A stretch of 9,377 nt of DNA from a bacterium (GTDB lineage Bacteria > Desulfobacterota > GWC2-55-46), in NCBI GenBank assembly GCA_027310325.1, contig DAIDBB010000534.1:1-9377 (forward strand), written 5' to 3'. Within the stretch, counting starts at the first letter, position 1, and every line of letters starts with the position of its first letter. The notes under the pieces were generated by a model, which saw only the letters and a list, made by a program, of their open reading frames with translations, was not told the origin of the DNA and did no database searches. Shown piece after piece: positions 1 to 6,528 of the stretch. The translations under genes and the position numbers were made by a program.

Positions 1-904
1 GCCTTATTCCGCTCTTATTTCTGCCGATGCCGAGACCGAGGGCTGTCTTTATCTGTTTCTGGTCCCAGACGTCCAGGCCGGCTACCGCCTCCCACAGGCC
101 AAAGGATTTTATGATGCCGAGGCCTATGATGTCGGCGGCGACCCTGTCGGCGCTCGCTATGATAAGGTTTGTCTCAGCAGGTGTCCCCTCCCATGGCCCG
201 CCTTCTACCATCGATATCGTGCCGTCGACGATATTGATGTCGGGGGCATAGGCCGTGTTGAACTCCGCTACGACCTCCTCCCAGTGCGAGGGATCTATGA
301 TGTACGGCCGCTGCTTCAAGTGCGTGCAGCCGATAAAGTTCTTTAGCGTTATCGAGTAGGAGGCTGACCTATGCGTCTTTATAACCGGAAGGTTTACGAT
401 AATGTCTACATCGTACAGCCATTCGGTGACGTAAGCCTTTTTTACGTAAGCGTTGCGCGGGAGACCCACCTCTACCCATCCGTAATCCTCAAATACTACG
501 ACCTCGGCCCCGTTGTCCTCGGCGGCCTTTTTTATGCCGTTTCGCCTCATGTTCCTCAAGGTAGAGAGGGTAGCGAATGCCGACATATCGCCGATGTAGA
601 CCCTGCCGGCGCCTTCCTCATAGAGTATCTTGACCATCGCGGCAACGACCCTGGGGTTGGTTGTGGCCGGGTTAGGCTGCCCGGATACGACGTTGGGTTT
701 GACAAGTACCTTTTTTCCCCTGATACCGAGCTTTTGAAAGCCGCCTATGAGCGAGACGGCCTCTCTTATCATCCTTTCGATCCCGCCTTCTTCACCGCCG
801 TTGCCGCCAGCCACGCTTACAAGGGCGAGGCCGTCCCTGACGAAGACGTTGTCGCGCGACCGCGGGGCGGACTTCTTCTTGGCCTTGAAGAGGAATTGCG
901 CCAT
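1..904 (-). CDS. DUF362 domain-containing protein (partial, C-terminus beyond left edge)
   Basis: A minus-strand frame stays open from the left edge to ATG 904, giving about 301 residues with no stop, so the C-terminus is missing. Seen: KVLVKPNVV (residues 65-73), NLPVIKTHRS (171-180), a lysine-asparagine pair in ITLKNFIGC (185-193), NIVDGTISMVEGGPWEGTP (224-242) and an IIASADRVAADIIGLG stretch. This order of conserved blocks is that of the DUF362 family. The family's biochemical role is not settled, and some members carry a ferredoxin-like 4Fe-4S domain near the C-terminus, which would lie outside this window. No signal peptide is evident: the N-terminus is short and basic (FKAKKKSAPRSR). 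A second in-frame ATG lies at 913; 904 was chosen because the only purine-rich run (CGGAA) is better spaced from it, but neither site is strong. It lies downstream of the HAD gene on the same strand, 176 bases away, and could be co-transcribed. Family call firm, function unknown. Confidence 0.85.
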   Translation of the reverse strand, partial: MAQFLFKAKKKSAPRSRDNVFVRDGLALVSVAGGNGGEEGGIERMIREAVSLIGGFQKLGIRGKKVLVKPNVVSGQPNPATTNPRVVAAMVKILYEEGAGRVYIGDMSAFATLSTLRNMRRNGIKKAAEDNGAEVVVFEDYGWVEVGLPRNAYVKKAYVTEWLYDVDIIVNLPVIKTHRSASYSITLKNFIGCTHLKQRPYIIDPSHWEEVVAEFNTAYAPDINIVDGTISMVEGGPWEGTPAETNLIIASADRVAADIIGLGIIKSFGLWEAVAGLDVWDQKQIKTALGLGIGRNKSGIR

Positions 905-1080
905 GGCAGGCATATTCCGCGAGAAAAGAAATAATAAAGACGTCCCTATTATCTTAAGTGACGACCGGCGTGATACCATATATATTTTTAACGGACCCGG
1001 ATTTTTAGCGGCTGTTCAGATTATTATATCAGGTTTCCGGGCCGACCTTCGGAGGAGGGCAGGGGAGGCAAAGCTTTAGA
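905..1080. other. Intergenic region between HAD gene and DUF362 gene
   Basis: This 176-base gap between two minus-strand genes contains no credible ORF. On the minus strand a perfect TATAAT hexamer lies at 1023-1028, but no recognisable -35 box sits 16-18 bases upstream, so it is only a weak promoter candidate for the DUF362 gene, with a leader of about 100 bases. No convincing intrinsic terminator for the HAD gene was found: GGACCCGG near 993 and CCGGGCC near 1036 could pair, but across a 35-base loop and without a T-run. Confidence 0.35.
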
Positions 1081-1746
1081 TCAGATAACGACGTTCTTAA
1101 GTTCAGAAAAGCTATCTATTATCACGTCGCAGCAGGCTTCCTCGAGCTCAAGCTTACCCCTGAACCCGTAGGTGACGCCGATGGTGGATGTGCCGGCCCT
1201 TTTGCCGGTCTCGCAGTCTATGGGGCTGTCGCCGACTATCACGGCTTTTTCCGGCTTCATGCCGGATAAACCCAGGACCTTCTCGACGGGCTCGGGATGC
1301 GGCTTCCTGTTCGAAAAAGAATCGCCGCCGACGACCGACATGAAATAACCGCTGAGTCCCAGTTCTTTAAGTATCCTTTCGGCAAGGCCCTCGGGCTTGT
1401 TCGTCACGACGGCCATTAGCTTATCCAGGCTTTTGAAGTGCCTGAGGGTATCCTCGACCCCGGGGTAGACATAGGTCTTTACTACCAGGTGCTTTCCGTA
1501 AAAATATAGGAACCTGTCGCGGGCCTCCGTTATCCTTTCCGACAACGCATCCGGCATCAGTTCTTCAAGGAGCGATTTGACCCCCCAGCCGACGTTCTCC
1601 TTTATAGCTTCGATACCCAGCCCGGCGTAACCGAACGCATTAAGGGTCTTGTTAGTAGCCCATGCTATGTCTTCGCTCGAGTCTATTAACGTTCCGTCAA
1701 GGTCGAATATTATGAGGTCCGCCCCGATTTCTTTTTTAACCTTCAC
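1081..1746 (-). CDS. gph: HAD-superfamily phosphatase, phosphoglycolate phosphatase-like
   Basis: Predicted 221-residue soluble HAD hydrolase. Seen: motif I FDLDGTLIDS with nucleophile Asp15 and acid/base Asp17; a helical cap region at about residues 22-95; motif II VVTNKPEG with Thr115; motif III Lys148 in NRKPHPEP; and motif IV VGDSPIDCETGKRAG with Asp173 and Asp177, followed by VTYGFRG. Length and motif spacing match the phosphoglycolate phosphatase (Gph) branch, which hydrolyses 2-phosphoglycolate to glycolate. Close relatives include pyrophosphatases and other small-phosphate phosphatases, so the exact substrate is inferred. The start is GTG at 1746: an in-frame TAA lies 12 bases upstream and no other start precedes motif I. 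No clear Shine-Dalgarno precedes the GTG. The gene is divergent from the thioredoxin-like gene and upstream of the DUF362 gene. HAD fold certain; gene symbol tentative. Confidence 0.88.
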   Translation of the reverse strand: MKVKKEIGADLIIFDLDGTLIDSSEDIAWATNKTLNAFGYAGLGIEAIKENVGWGVKSLLEELMPDALSERITEARDRFLYFYGKHLVVKTYVYPGVEDTLRHFKSLDKLMAVVTNKPEGLAERILKELGLSGYFMSVVGGDSFSNRKPHPEPVEKVLGLSGMKPEKAVIVGDSPIDCETGKRAGTSTIGVTYGFRGKLELEEACCDVIIDSFSELKNVVI

Positions 1747-1781
1747 TTTTAGTCGCTTTTAGAAGAGATTTTGAAAGGATA

Positions 1782-1790
1782 AGTATACCA
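1782..1790 (-). promoter_or_regulatory. Extended -10 promoter for the HAD gene
   Basis: Read on the minus strand, TGGTATACT forms an extended -10 element (TGn plus TATACT, five of six matches to TATAAT). No good -35 box lies 16-18 bases upstream, as is common for extended -10 promoters. Transcription would start near 1775, leaving a leader of about 28 bases before the GTG start at 1746. Confidence 0.5.
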
Positions 1791-1846
1791 CAGAACCGCA
1801 TTCCAAGCTAAGAGATTTCACAGGTCGGCCCTTATCTAAGTCTTTG

Positions 1847-1904
1847 AAAAAAAAGTGAAAAAAGGGAAAGCCAGATTGACACACTGTAATAAAATGGCAT
1901 ACTT
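1847..1904 (+). promoter_or_regulatory. Promoter of the thioredoxin-like gene with phased A-tracts
   Basis: A perfect -35 hexamer TTGACA lies at 1876-1881. A -10 candidate CATACT (1898-1903, four of six, 16-base spacing) or ATACTT (1899-1904, 17-base spacing) follows. Directly upstream are A-tracts of 8 bases (1847-1854), 6 bases (1858-1863) and 3 bases (1867-1869), roughly one helical turn apart and placed where an UP element or intrinsic bend would act. Transcription would start near 1910, which argues against the ATG at 1908 as the translation start. Confidence 0.6.
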
Positions 1905-1930
1905 TAAATGGGTGTTGATATATTTATCGG

Positions 1931-1938
1931 AAGGAGGT
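1931..1938 (+). promoter_or_regulatory. Strong ribosome binding site that sets the start of the thioredoxin-like gene
   Basis: AAGGAGGT is a near-complete anti-16S match, 8 bases before ATG 1947. It selects that ATG over the in-frame ATG at 1908, which would add 13 residues that resemble nothing in thioredoxin proteins and would begin at the predicted transcription start. Confidence 0.9.
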
Positions 1939-1946
1939 GGACGGTA

Positions 1947-2510
1947 ATGTCAGATATAGGATGGGGTAAGAGTTTTGAGTCATCTCAAAAAGATGTTCGC
2001 GCCGCCGGGAAGCTTCTTTTCATGTTCTTCCATTCTCCGGCATGCGGAGGGTGCAAAAAGACGCTGGAAGTAACCTTCAAGGACCCTCAGGTCTCGGAAT
2101 TTATAAACAGGGACTTTGTGCCGCTCGATTTTGTCGTAACGGAAGCGCAGGATATGACGGCGAGGTACAGGGTGGAATGGACGCCCACATTCATAATTAC
2201 GGATGAAAATGGAGGCGAACTCGAGCGCTGGGTAGGGTATCTGCCGCCCGAAGAGTTTTTGTCGCAGATACACCTTTCCGAGGGGCTTGCGGCGTTCCAC
2301 AGGGCCAGGTTCAAAGAGGCCGAGAACGCCTTTGAATGGATCATAGATAACCACCCGGACTCTGAGGTCGCTCCCGAAGCCCGGTATTTCATGGGTGTTA
2401 CCCTTTACAAGGAAACCGGAGACCCTGCGCACTTGTCCCGTACCTGGGAGGCGATGAGCAAGCGGTATCCGGATAATGATTGGACAAAAAAGGCCTCGGC
2501 CTGGTCTTAA
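1947..2510 (+). CDS. Thioredoxin-fold protein with C-terminal TPR-like region
   Basis: Predicted 187-residue protein. Residues 1-110 form a thioredoxin-like domain: KLLFMFFHSPACGGCKK carries the redox motif CGGC (Cys33, Cys36), and WTPTFIITD carries the cis-proline (Pro80) that faces the active site. Residues about 112-182 are helical and TPR-like (FHRARFKEAENAFEWIIDNHPDS, then ARYFMGVTLYKETGDP). The arrangement resembles thioredoxin_7/DUF255-like proteins with an added protein-interaction region. No signal peptide or membrane segment is seen, so a cytoplasmic thiol-disulfide role is likely; the partner is unknown. The start at ATG 1947 is fixed by the AAGGAGGT site. A good promoter upstream and a strong terminator downstream make it a single-gene transcript. 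Fold is confident; the client and direction of the redox reaction are not known. Confidence 0.88.
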   Translation: MSDIGWGKSFESSQKDVRAAGKLLFMFFHSPACGGCKKTLEVTFKDPQVSEFINRDFVPLDFVVTEAQDMTARYRVEWTPTFIITDENGGELERWVGYLPPEEFLSQIHLSEGLAAFHRARFKEAENAFEWIIDNHPDSEVAPEARYFMGVTLYKETGDPAHLSRTWEAMSKRYPDNDWTKKASAWS

Positions 2511-2533
2511 AGTATCGTTTCGGTCCATGGAAG

Positions 2534-2573
2534 TAACTCCGGGATCTTTATCGGAATCCCGGGGTTATTTTTT
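2534..2573 (+). terminator. Intrinsic terminator after the thioredoxin-like gene
   Basis: A 12-base-pair stem, TAACTCCGGGAT (2534-2545) with ATCCCGGGGTTA (2556-2567), holds one T-G wobble and a 10-base loop. It is followed by six T residues (2568-2573). It begins 23 bases after the stop codon at 2510. Confidence 0.93.
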
Positions 2574-2588
2574 GTACGCTACGTAAAC

Positions 2589-2617
2589 TTTACAAAGGGT
2601 ATACCATTTGATAATAT
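2589..2617 (+). promoter_or_regulatory. Candidate promoter for amrB-gltX
   Basis: TTTACA (2589-2594, five of six to the -35 consensus) is followed after 17 bases by TAATAT (2612-2617, four of six); GATAAT at 2610-2615 is a better hexamer but only 15 bases away. The site lies just after the terminator, where a new transcript for amrB and gltX would be expected to start. A weak A/T-rich hairpin between here and amrB (2633-2641 with 2664-2672) would cover the AAAGG in front of the amrB start. Confidence 0.45.
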
Positions 2618-2680
2618 CTTTTTTACTCGGGCTTTTTCATATGATTTTCTTCGCCCCCTTTTTTATGAAAGGCTGAAAGT

Positions 2681-3481
2681 ATGATAAGGAGAGCGAGGGT
2701 GGCCGGGCAATTCTATCCTGAGGACCAGAAGGAACTTATTGGGGCCGTCAAAAGGTTTTTAACCGGCGGAGTCGAGGAGAAGGCCATCGCAATAGTTGCG
2801 CCCCACGCCGGATATATATATTCGGGCGTGGTCGCCGGCGCGGTCTATTCGGCGGTGACCGTTCCGGAGACGGTGGTCCTCATAGGGCCAAACCATACGG
2901 GGCTCGGCAAGAAGGCGTCGATCATGACGGAAGGGCAATGGGAGACCCCGCTTGGAAATCTCGCCATAAACCGGGCCCTGGCGTCCTCCATCCTCGGCTC
3001 TACGGGCCTTTTTTCAGAGGACGCATCGGCGCACCTTATGGAGCATTCCCTTGAAGTTCAGCTACCATTTATCCACTGTCGCAATAGGCGCGCCTCCTTC
3101 GTCCCGATAACCGTCATGCACGGGAACTTCAGGGAGTGCGAGGAGATGGGAAAGGGGATAGCCGGGGCCATAATCCGGTACGGAAAAGAGGTTTTAATCG
3201 TTGCCAGCTCCGACATGAACCATTACGAGTCCGATAAAATTACAAGAGAGAAAGACAGGCTCGCCATCGACAGGGCCTTAAAATTTGACGCAAAGGGGCT
3301 TCTTCAGATTGCGGCTTCAAAGGGGATCACGATGTGCGGCGTCATCCCCGCCGCCATCTCTATCGTTGCGGCCAAGATTCTGGGCGCAAAGGAAGCCAAG
3401 CTCGTCAAATACGCCACTTCCGGGGAGACGAGCGGCGATTATGAGCAGGTCGTAGGGTACGCAGGGATGCTTTTTAAGTGA
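2681..3481 (+). CDS. amrB: AmmeMemoRadiSam system protein B (MEMO family)
   Basis: Predicted 266-residue MEMO-family protein. Seen: the N-terminal RRARVAGQFYP motif; APHAGYIYSG with His42; IGPNHTG with His72; EHSLEVQLPFI with His122; VASSDMNHYE with His181; MCGVIPA with Cys219; and the C-terminal YATSGETSGDYEQVVGYAGM. His42, His72 and Cys219 match by motif the three metal ligands described for human MEMO1. The fold is related to extradiol dioxygenases. In bacteria this protein is named for genes often grouped with an AMMECR1-domain protein and a radical SAM protein; neither is in this window. The reaction is not established. Start ATG 2681 has a modest GAAAGG 8 bases upstream and gives the family's conserved N-terminus. 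gltX follows after 44 bases, so an operon is likely. No signal peptide is seen. Family call very firm. Confidence 0.93.
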   Translation: MIRRARVAGQFYPEDQKELIGAVKRFLTGGVEEKAIAIVAPHAGYIYSGVVAGAVYSAVTVPETVVLIGPNHTGLGKKASIMTEGQWETPLGNLAINRALASSILGSTGLFSEDASAHLMEHSLEVQLPFIHCRNRRASFVPITVMHGNFRECEEMGKGIAGAIIRYGKEVLIVASSDMNHYESDKITREKDRLAIDRALKFDAKGLLQIAASKGITMCGVIPAAISIVAAKILGAKEAKLVKYATSGETSGDYEQVVGYAGMLFK

Positions 3482-3508
3482 TCGTCCGCAAAAAACATAA
3501 ATAGATTT

Positions 3509-3516
3509 GAGGAGGG
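3509..3516 (+). promoter_or_regulatory. Ribosome binding site that supports the TTG start of gltX
   Basis: GAGGAGGG ends 9 bases before TTG 3526. No ATG or GTG lies in frame between this site and the conserved RFAPSPTG motif, so the TTG is the start. Confidence 0.85.
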
Positions 3517-3525
3517 TTTTAGAAA

Positions 3526-4929
3526 TTGACGGTACGCACGCGCTTTGCCCCCAGCCCGACAGGGTATCTTCACATAGGAGGCGCCAGGACCGCGCTTTTC
3601 AACTGGCTCTTTGCCAGGCGCCACAAGGGCAAGTTCGTCCTTCGCATCGAAGATACCGATGTCGCTAGGTCCACAAAGGAATCTATTCAGGCGATCCTCG
3701 ACGGGATGACCTGGCTCGGGCTTAACTGGGACGAAGGCCCTTTTTTCCAGAGCCAGATGTTCGACACTTACAGGAGCCATGCGTACGGGCTCCTCGAAAA
3801 GGGGCTCGCGTACAGGTGCTACTGCACCCCTGCCGAGCTTGAGGAAAGGCGGGAGGCGGCGCTAAAGGAAGGAAGGCCCCCCAAATATGACGGTAGGTGC
3901 AGGAACAGGACAGACGCCCCCGAGGCTCCTTACGCGATAAGGTTCAAGGTGCCGCCGGGCGTAACCATCGTCCGGGACGTTATAAAGGGCAACATAAGCT
4001 TCGATAACGCCTCCATAGAGGACCTTGTGCTCCTTAGAAGCGACGGGACGCCCACATATAATTTCTGCGTGGTAGTCGATGACGCGACGATGGATATAAC
4101 GCACGTCATAAGGGGAGACGACCACATAAACAATACCCCGAAGCAGATACTCATCTATAAGGCCCTCGGGCATAAGCTCCCGGTATTCGCCCACCTCCCG
4201 ATGATCCTCGGGCAGGATAAAACAAGGCTAAGCAAGCGCCACGGCGCCACATCCGTTATGGCATACAGGGACATGGGGATACTCCCTCACGCGCTCGTCA
4301 ACTACCTTGCTCGGCTCGGCTGGTCGCACGGCGACCAAGAGATATTCTCCCGTGCAGAGCTTATAGAGAAGTTTGATCTCGAAAGCGTAGGCAAGTCCTC
4401 TGGTGTTTTCAACCCCGAGAAGCTCCTTTGGCTCAACCAGCACTACATCAAGGAAACTGATCCTACGGAGCTTGGCGGCCTTCTTTTGCCATTTCTTGAG
4501 GAACACGGCATAAAGGCCGCCGGGGACCAGAGGCTTCCAGGGATCGTAACGACCCTTAAAGAGAGGGTGAAGACCCTAAAAGAGATGGCGGAAGGGGCTC
4601 TTTTTTATTTCAGGGAAAAGATAGTCTACGACCCCAAGGCGGCCGAGAAGTTCCTCGTCCCGCCGAGCGATGAACTTTTTACTATCCTTATCGAGAGGCT
4701 TTCGGGCCTGGATGAGTTTACGGAGGCCGAGATAGAGAGGGTCTTTAACGCGGTGATTGAGGAAAAGGGGTTGAAACTCGGTAAACTCGCCCAGCCCGTA
4801 CGGGTAGCCCTTACGGGCGGGACCGTAAGCCCGGGGATATTCGAGATGATGGCTGCAATGGGTAGGGATATGGCCCTTTCGAGGCTGAAGAGCGCCGTTC
4901 AATACATGAAGAGTACTGTCGCGGGCTAA
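3526..4929 (+). CDS. gltX: Glutamate--tRNA ligase (GluRS)
   Basis: Predicted 467-residue class I aminoacyl-tRNA synthetase that attaches glutamate to tRNA-Glu in the cytoplasm. Seen: RFAPSPTGYLHIGGARTALFNW, holding the HIGH-type signature (HIGG, residues 16-19); FVLRIEDTD (37-45); the zinc-type cluster Cys98, Cys100, Tyr121 and Cys125; VIRGDDHINNTPKQ (194-207); and the KMSKS-type loop KTRLSKRHG (232-240). The C-terminal helical anticodon-binding region (about 300-467) is complete and ends in a typical LSRLKSAVQYM helix. Length is normal for bacterial GluRS. The start is TTG at 3526, placed 9 bases after GAGGAGGG (3509-3516), and it gives the standard MTVRTRFAPSPTG start. Whether it also charges tRNA-Gln (non-discriminating) cannot be told from the motifs used here. 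It follows amrB closely and no separate promoter is evident. Confidence 0.97.
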   Translation: MTVRTRFAPSPTGYLHIGGARTALFNWLFARRHKGKFVLRIEDTDVARSTKESIQAILDGMTWLGLNWDEGPFFQSQMFDTYRSHAYGLLEKGLAYRCYCTPAELEERREAALKEGRPPKYDGRCRNRTDAPEAPYAIRFKVPPGVTIVRDVIKGNISFDNASIEDLVLLRSDGTPTYNFCVVVDDATMDITHVIRGDDHINNTPKQILIYKALGHKLPVFAHLPMILGQDKTRLSKRHGATSVMAYRDMGILPHALVNYLARLGWSHGDQEIFSRAELIEKFDLESVGKSSGVFNPEKLLWLNQHYIKETDPTELGGLLLPFLEEHGIKAAGDQRLPGIVTTLKERVKTLKEMAEGALFYFREKIVYDPKAAEKFLVPPSDELFTILIERLSGLDEFTEAEIERVFNAVIEEKGLKLGKLAQPVRVALTGGTVSPGIFEMMAAMGRDMALSRLKSAVQYMKSTVAG

Positions 4930-5061
4930 CGCGGTTTCCATATCTTATAACCAAACCATCTTATTTACTTGACTTATTTGGCCGATATTGGCTAAATAAT
5001 TGTTTGCCATTGAGAAATGGATGGGGAACCTATCCCCAAATTTCAAACCATACAACGGGTC
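4930..5061. promoter_or_regulatory. pycA control region: promoter with embedded palindrome
   Basis: This 132-base gap after gltX holds a -35 candidate TTGACT (4969-4974) and a -10 candidate TAAATA (4993-4998, 18-base spacing); AATAAT at 4995-5000 is an alternative with overlong spacing. A near-perfect palindrome (4974-4999) fills the spacer and overlaps the -10, the usual place for a repressor site. Transcription would start near 5005, giving a leader of about 57 bases with a small hairpin TGGGGA/TCCCCA (5022-5027, 5033-5038). No strong intrinsic terminator for gltX was found. Confidence 0.5.
4974..4999. repeat. 26-base near-perfect inverted repeat (operator candidate)
   Basis: Arms TTATTTGGCC (4974-4983) and GGCTAAATAA (4990-4999) flank GATATT. 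On comparison with its reverse complement, 22 of 26 positions agree, and the two non-matching pairs are G-T, which would still pair as wobble in RNA. It could be a dimeric-regulator operator in DNA or a hairpin in RNA; the lack of a clean following T-run makes an intrinsic terminator less likely. Confidence 0.7.
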
Positions 5062-6480
5062 ATGTTTAAAAAAGTACTTATTGCAAATAGAGGCGAGATA
5101 GCCTCCAGGATCATCAGGGCCTGCAAGGAGCTCGACATCGCAACGGTCGCCATTTACTCCGAAGCCGACGCGACCTCGCTCTACGTAAAGAAGGCCGATG
5201 AGTCGTACATGGTCGGCCCGGGGCCCATCCAGGGGTATCTGAATATCCACCGGATAGTGGACCTCGCCATAAAAGTCGGGGTCGACGCCATACACCCCGG
5301 CTACGGGTTCCTGTCGGAGAACCCCAGGTTTCCGCTCCTATGCGAAAAAAAGGGGATAACCTTCATCGGCCCGACAAGCAAGACGATCGCGGAGATGGGG
5401 GACAAGGTCATGGCCAGGCGGATGATGAAAAAGGCCGGTGTCCCGATCCTCCCGGGCACGGAAAACTCCGTGAAAGACGTAGATGAGGCCGTAAAGCTCG
5501 CTCAAACTATAGGCTATCCGATAATGATAAAGGCCTCAGGCGGAGGGGGAGGCCGGGGTCTGAGGGTGGCGAGGGACCGTAACGAGCTCGTTAACTCGAT
5601 AACCACGGCCAAGAAGGAATCTCAGGCCGCCTTCGGCCTCTCCGAGGTATTCCTTGAAAAATACATCGAAAAGCCGCACCACATCGAGTTCCAGATACTT
5701 GCCGACAAGTTCGGCAACGTAGTGCATCTCGGCGAAAGGGAGTGCTCGATCCAGAGACGGCACCAGAAGCTAATTGAGATAACCCCTTCTCTCATACTCG
5801 ATGATGACTTGAGAAGGAGGATGGGGGAGGCGGCGATAAAGGCCGCCAGGGCGGCTGACTATACGAACGCCGGGACCGTCGAGTTCCTCGTCGACTCGAA
5901 CAGGAACTTTTACTTCCTTGAAATGAACACAAGGATCCAGGTCGAGCACGCGGTCACCGAGGAAGTGACGGGCATAGACATGGTCAAAAAACAGATAGAG
6001 ATAGCCGCGGGCAAGCCCCTCGGGTTCAAGCAGGAAGATGTAAGGATGAACGGCTACGCGATGGAGTGCCGTATCTGCGCTGAAGACCCGAAGAACAACT
6101 TTCTCCCGAGTTTCGGAAGGGTCACGGCCTATTACTCCCCCGGAGGCATCGGGGTGCGGATAGACGGGGCCATCTACAAGGATTTCATAATCCCTAGCTT
6201 CTACGATTCTCTCGTGGTGAAGCTCATCGTAAAGGGGTCGACCTGGGATGAGACCGTAAGGAGGATGCACAGGTGTCTCGATGAGTTCGTCGTGAGGGGC
6301 GTAAAGACGACCATCCCATTCCTGAAGAACATAATGAAGGACGAGGACTTCAGGAACGGCGACTTCGATACCGGGTATATCGACAGGAAGCCGGAGCTTA
6401 TGGATTATCATGAGTACCATGAGCCGACCGACCTTGTGGCGGCGATATCCGCGGCAATAGCGGCGCACCACGGGCTGTAA
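5062..6480 (+). CDS. pycA: Pyruvate carboxylase subunit A (biotin carboxylase)
   Basis: Predicted 472-residue ATP-grasp biotin carboxylase. It uses ATP and bicarbonate to carboxylate biotin carried on its partner. Domains in order: N-terminal Rossmann-like domain with MFKKVLIANRGEIASRI and IHPGYGFLSEN (78-87); ATP-grasp domain with Lys115, Lys157 and the glycine-rich GGGGGRGLR (160-168); the active-site set Glu274, Glu287, Asn289, Arg291 and Glu295 in FLEMNTRIQVEH; and the C-terminal domain with Arg337 in ECRICAEDP. These match E. coli AccC residues with an offset of about one. ATG 5062 was chosen because MFKKVLIANRGEIA is the family's usual start; the open frame reaches ATG 5017, but those 15 residues look unrelated. 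Its site (ACGGGT) is weak. pycB follows after 48 bases, which makes pyruvate carboxylase the likely role rather than the acetyl-CoA carboxylase AccC. One oddity is Ala297 where HPVTE is usual. Confidence 0.92.
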   Translation: MFKKVLIANRGEIASRIIRACKELDIATVAIYSEADATSLYVKKADESYMVGPGPIQGYLNIHRIVDLAIKVGVDAIHPGYGFLSENPRFPLLCEKKGITFIGPTSKTIAEMGDKVMARRMMKKAGVPILPGTENSVKDVDEAVKLAQTIGYPIMIKASGGGGGRGLRVARDRNELVNSITTAKKESQAAFGLSEVFLEKYIEKPHHIEFQILADKFGNVVHLGERECSIQRRHQKLIEITPSLILDDDLRRRMGEAAIKAARAADYTNAGTVEFLVDSNRNFYFLEMNTRIQVEHAVTEEVTGIDMVKKQIEIAAGKPLGFKQEDVRMNGYAMECRICAEDPKNNFLPSFGRVTAYYSPGGIGVRIDGAIYKDFIIPSFYDSLVVKLIVKGSTWDETVRRMHRCLDEFVVRGVKTTIPFLKNIMKDEDFRNGDFDTGYIDRKPELMDYHEYHEPTDLVAAISAAIAAHHGL

Positions 6481-6528
6481 AATATACCCATTCATTTCGA
6501 AGATAATAAAACGGGGACGGATCTCATA

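Noticed and set aside
371..934. Plus-strand open frame of 187 codons near the left edge
   Set aside because: It lies antisense to the DUF362 gene, whose minus-strand frame carries recognisable conserved blocks; the plus-strand translation matches nothing I know.
4932..4957. GGTTT ... AAACC inverted repeat just after gltX as a terminator
   Set aside because: The stem is only about five pairs with a long loop and no T-run; it is not convincing as an intrinsic terminator.
5017..5061. Upstream ATG start for pycA adding 15 residues
   Set aside because: The added residues are not family-like, no ribosome binding site precedes ATG 5017, and the TGGGGA/TCCCCA hairpin lies in this stretch; MFKKVLIANRGEIA at 5062 is the standard start.
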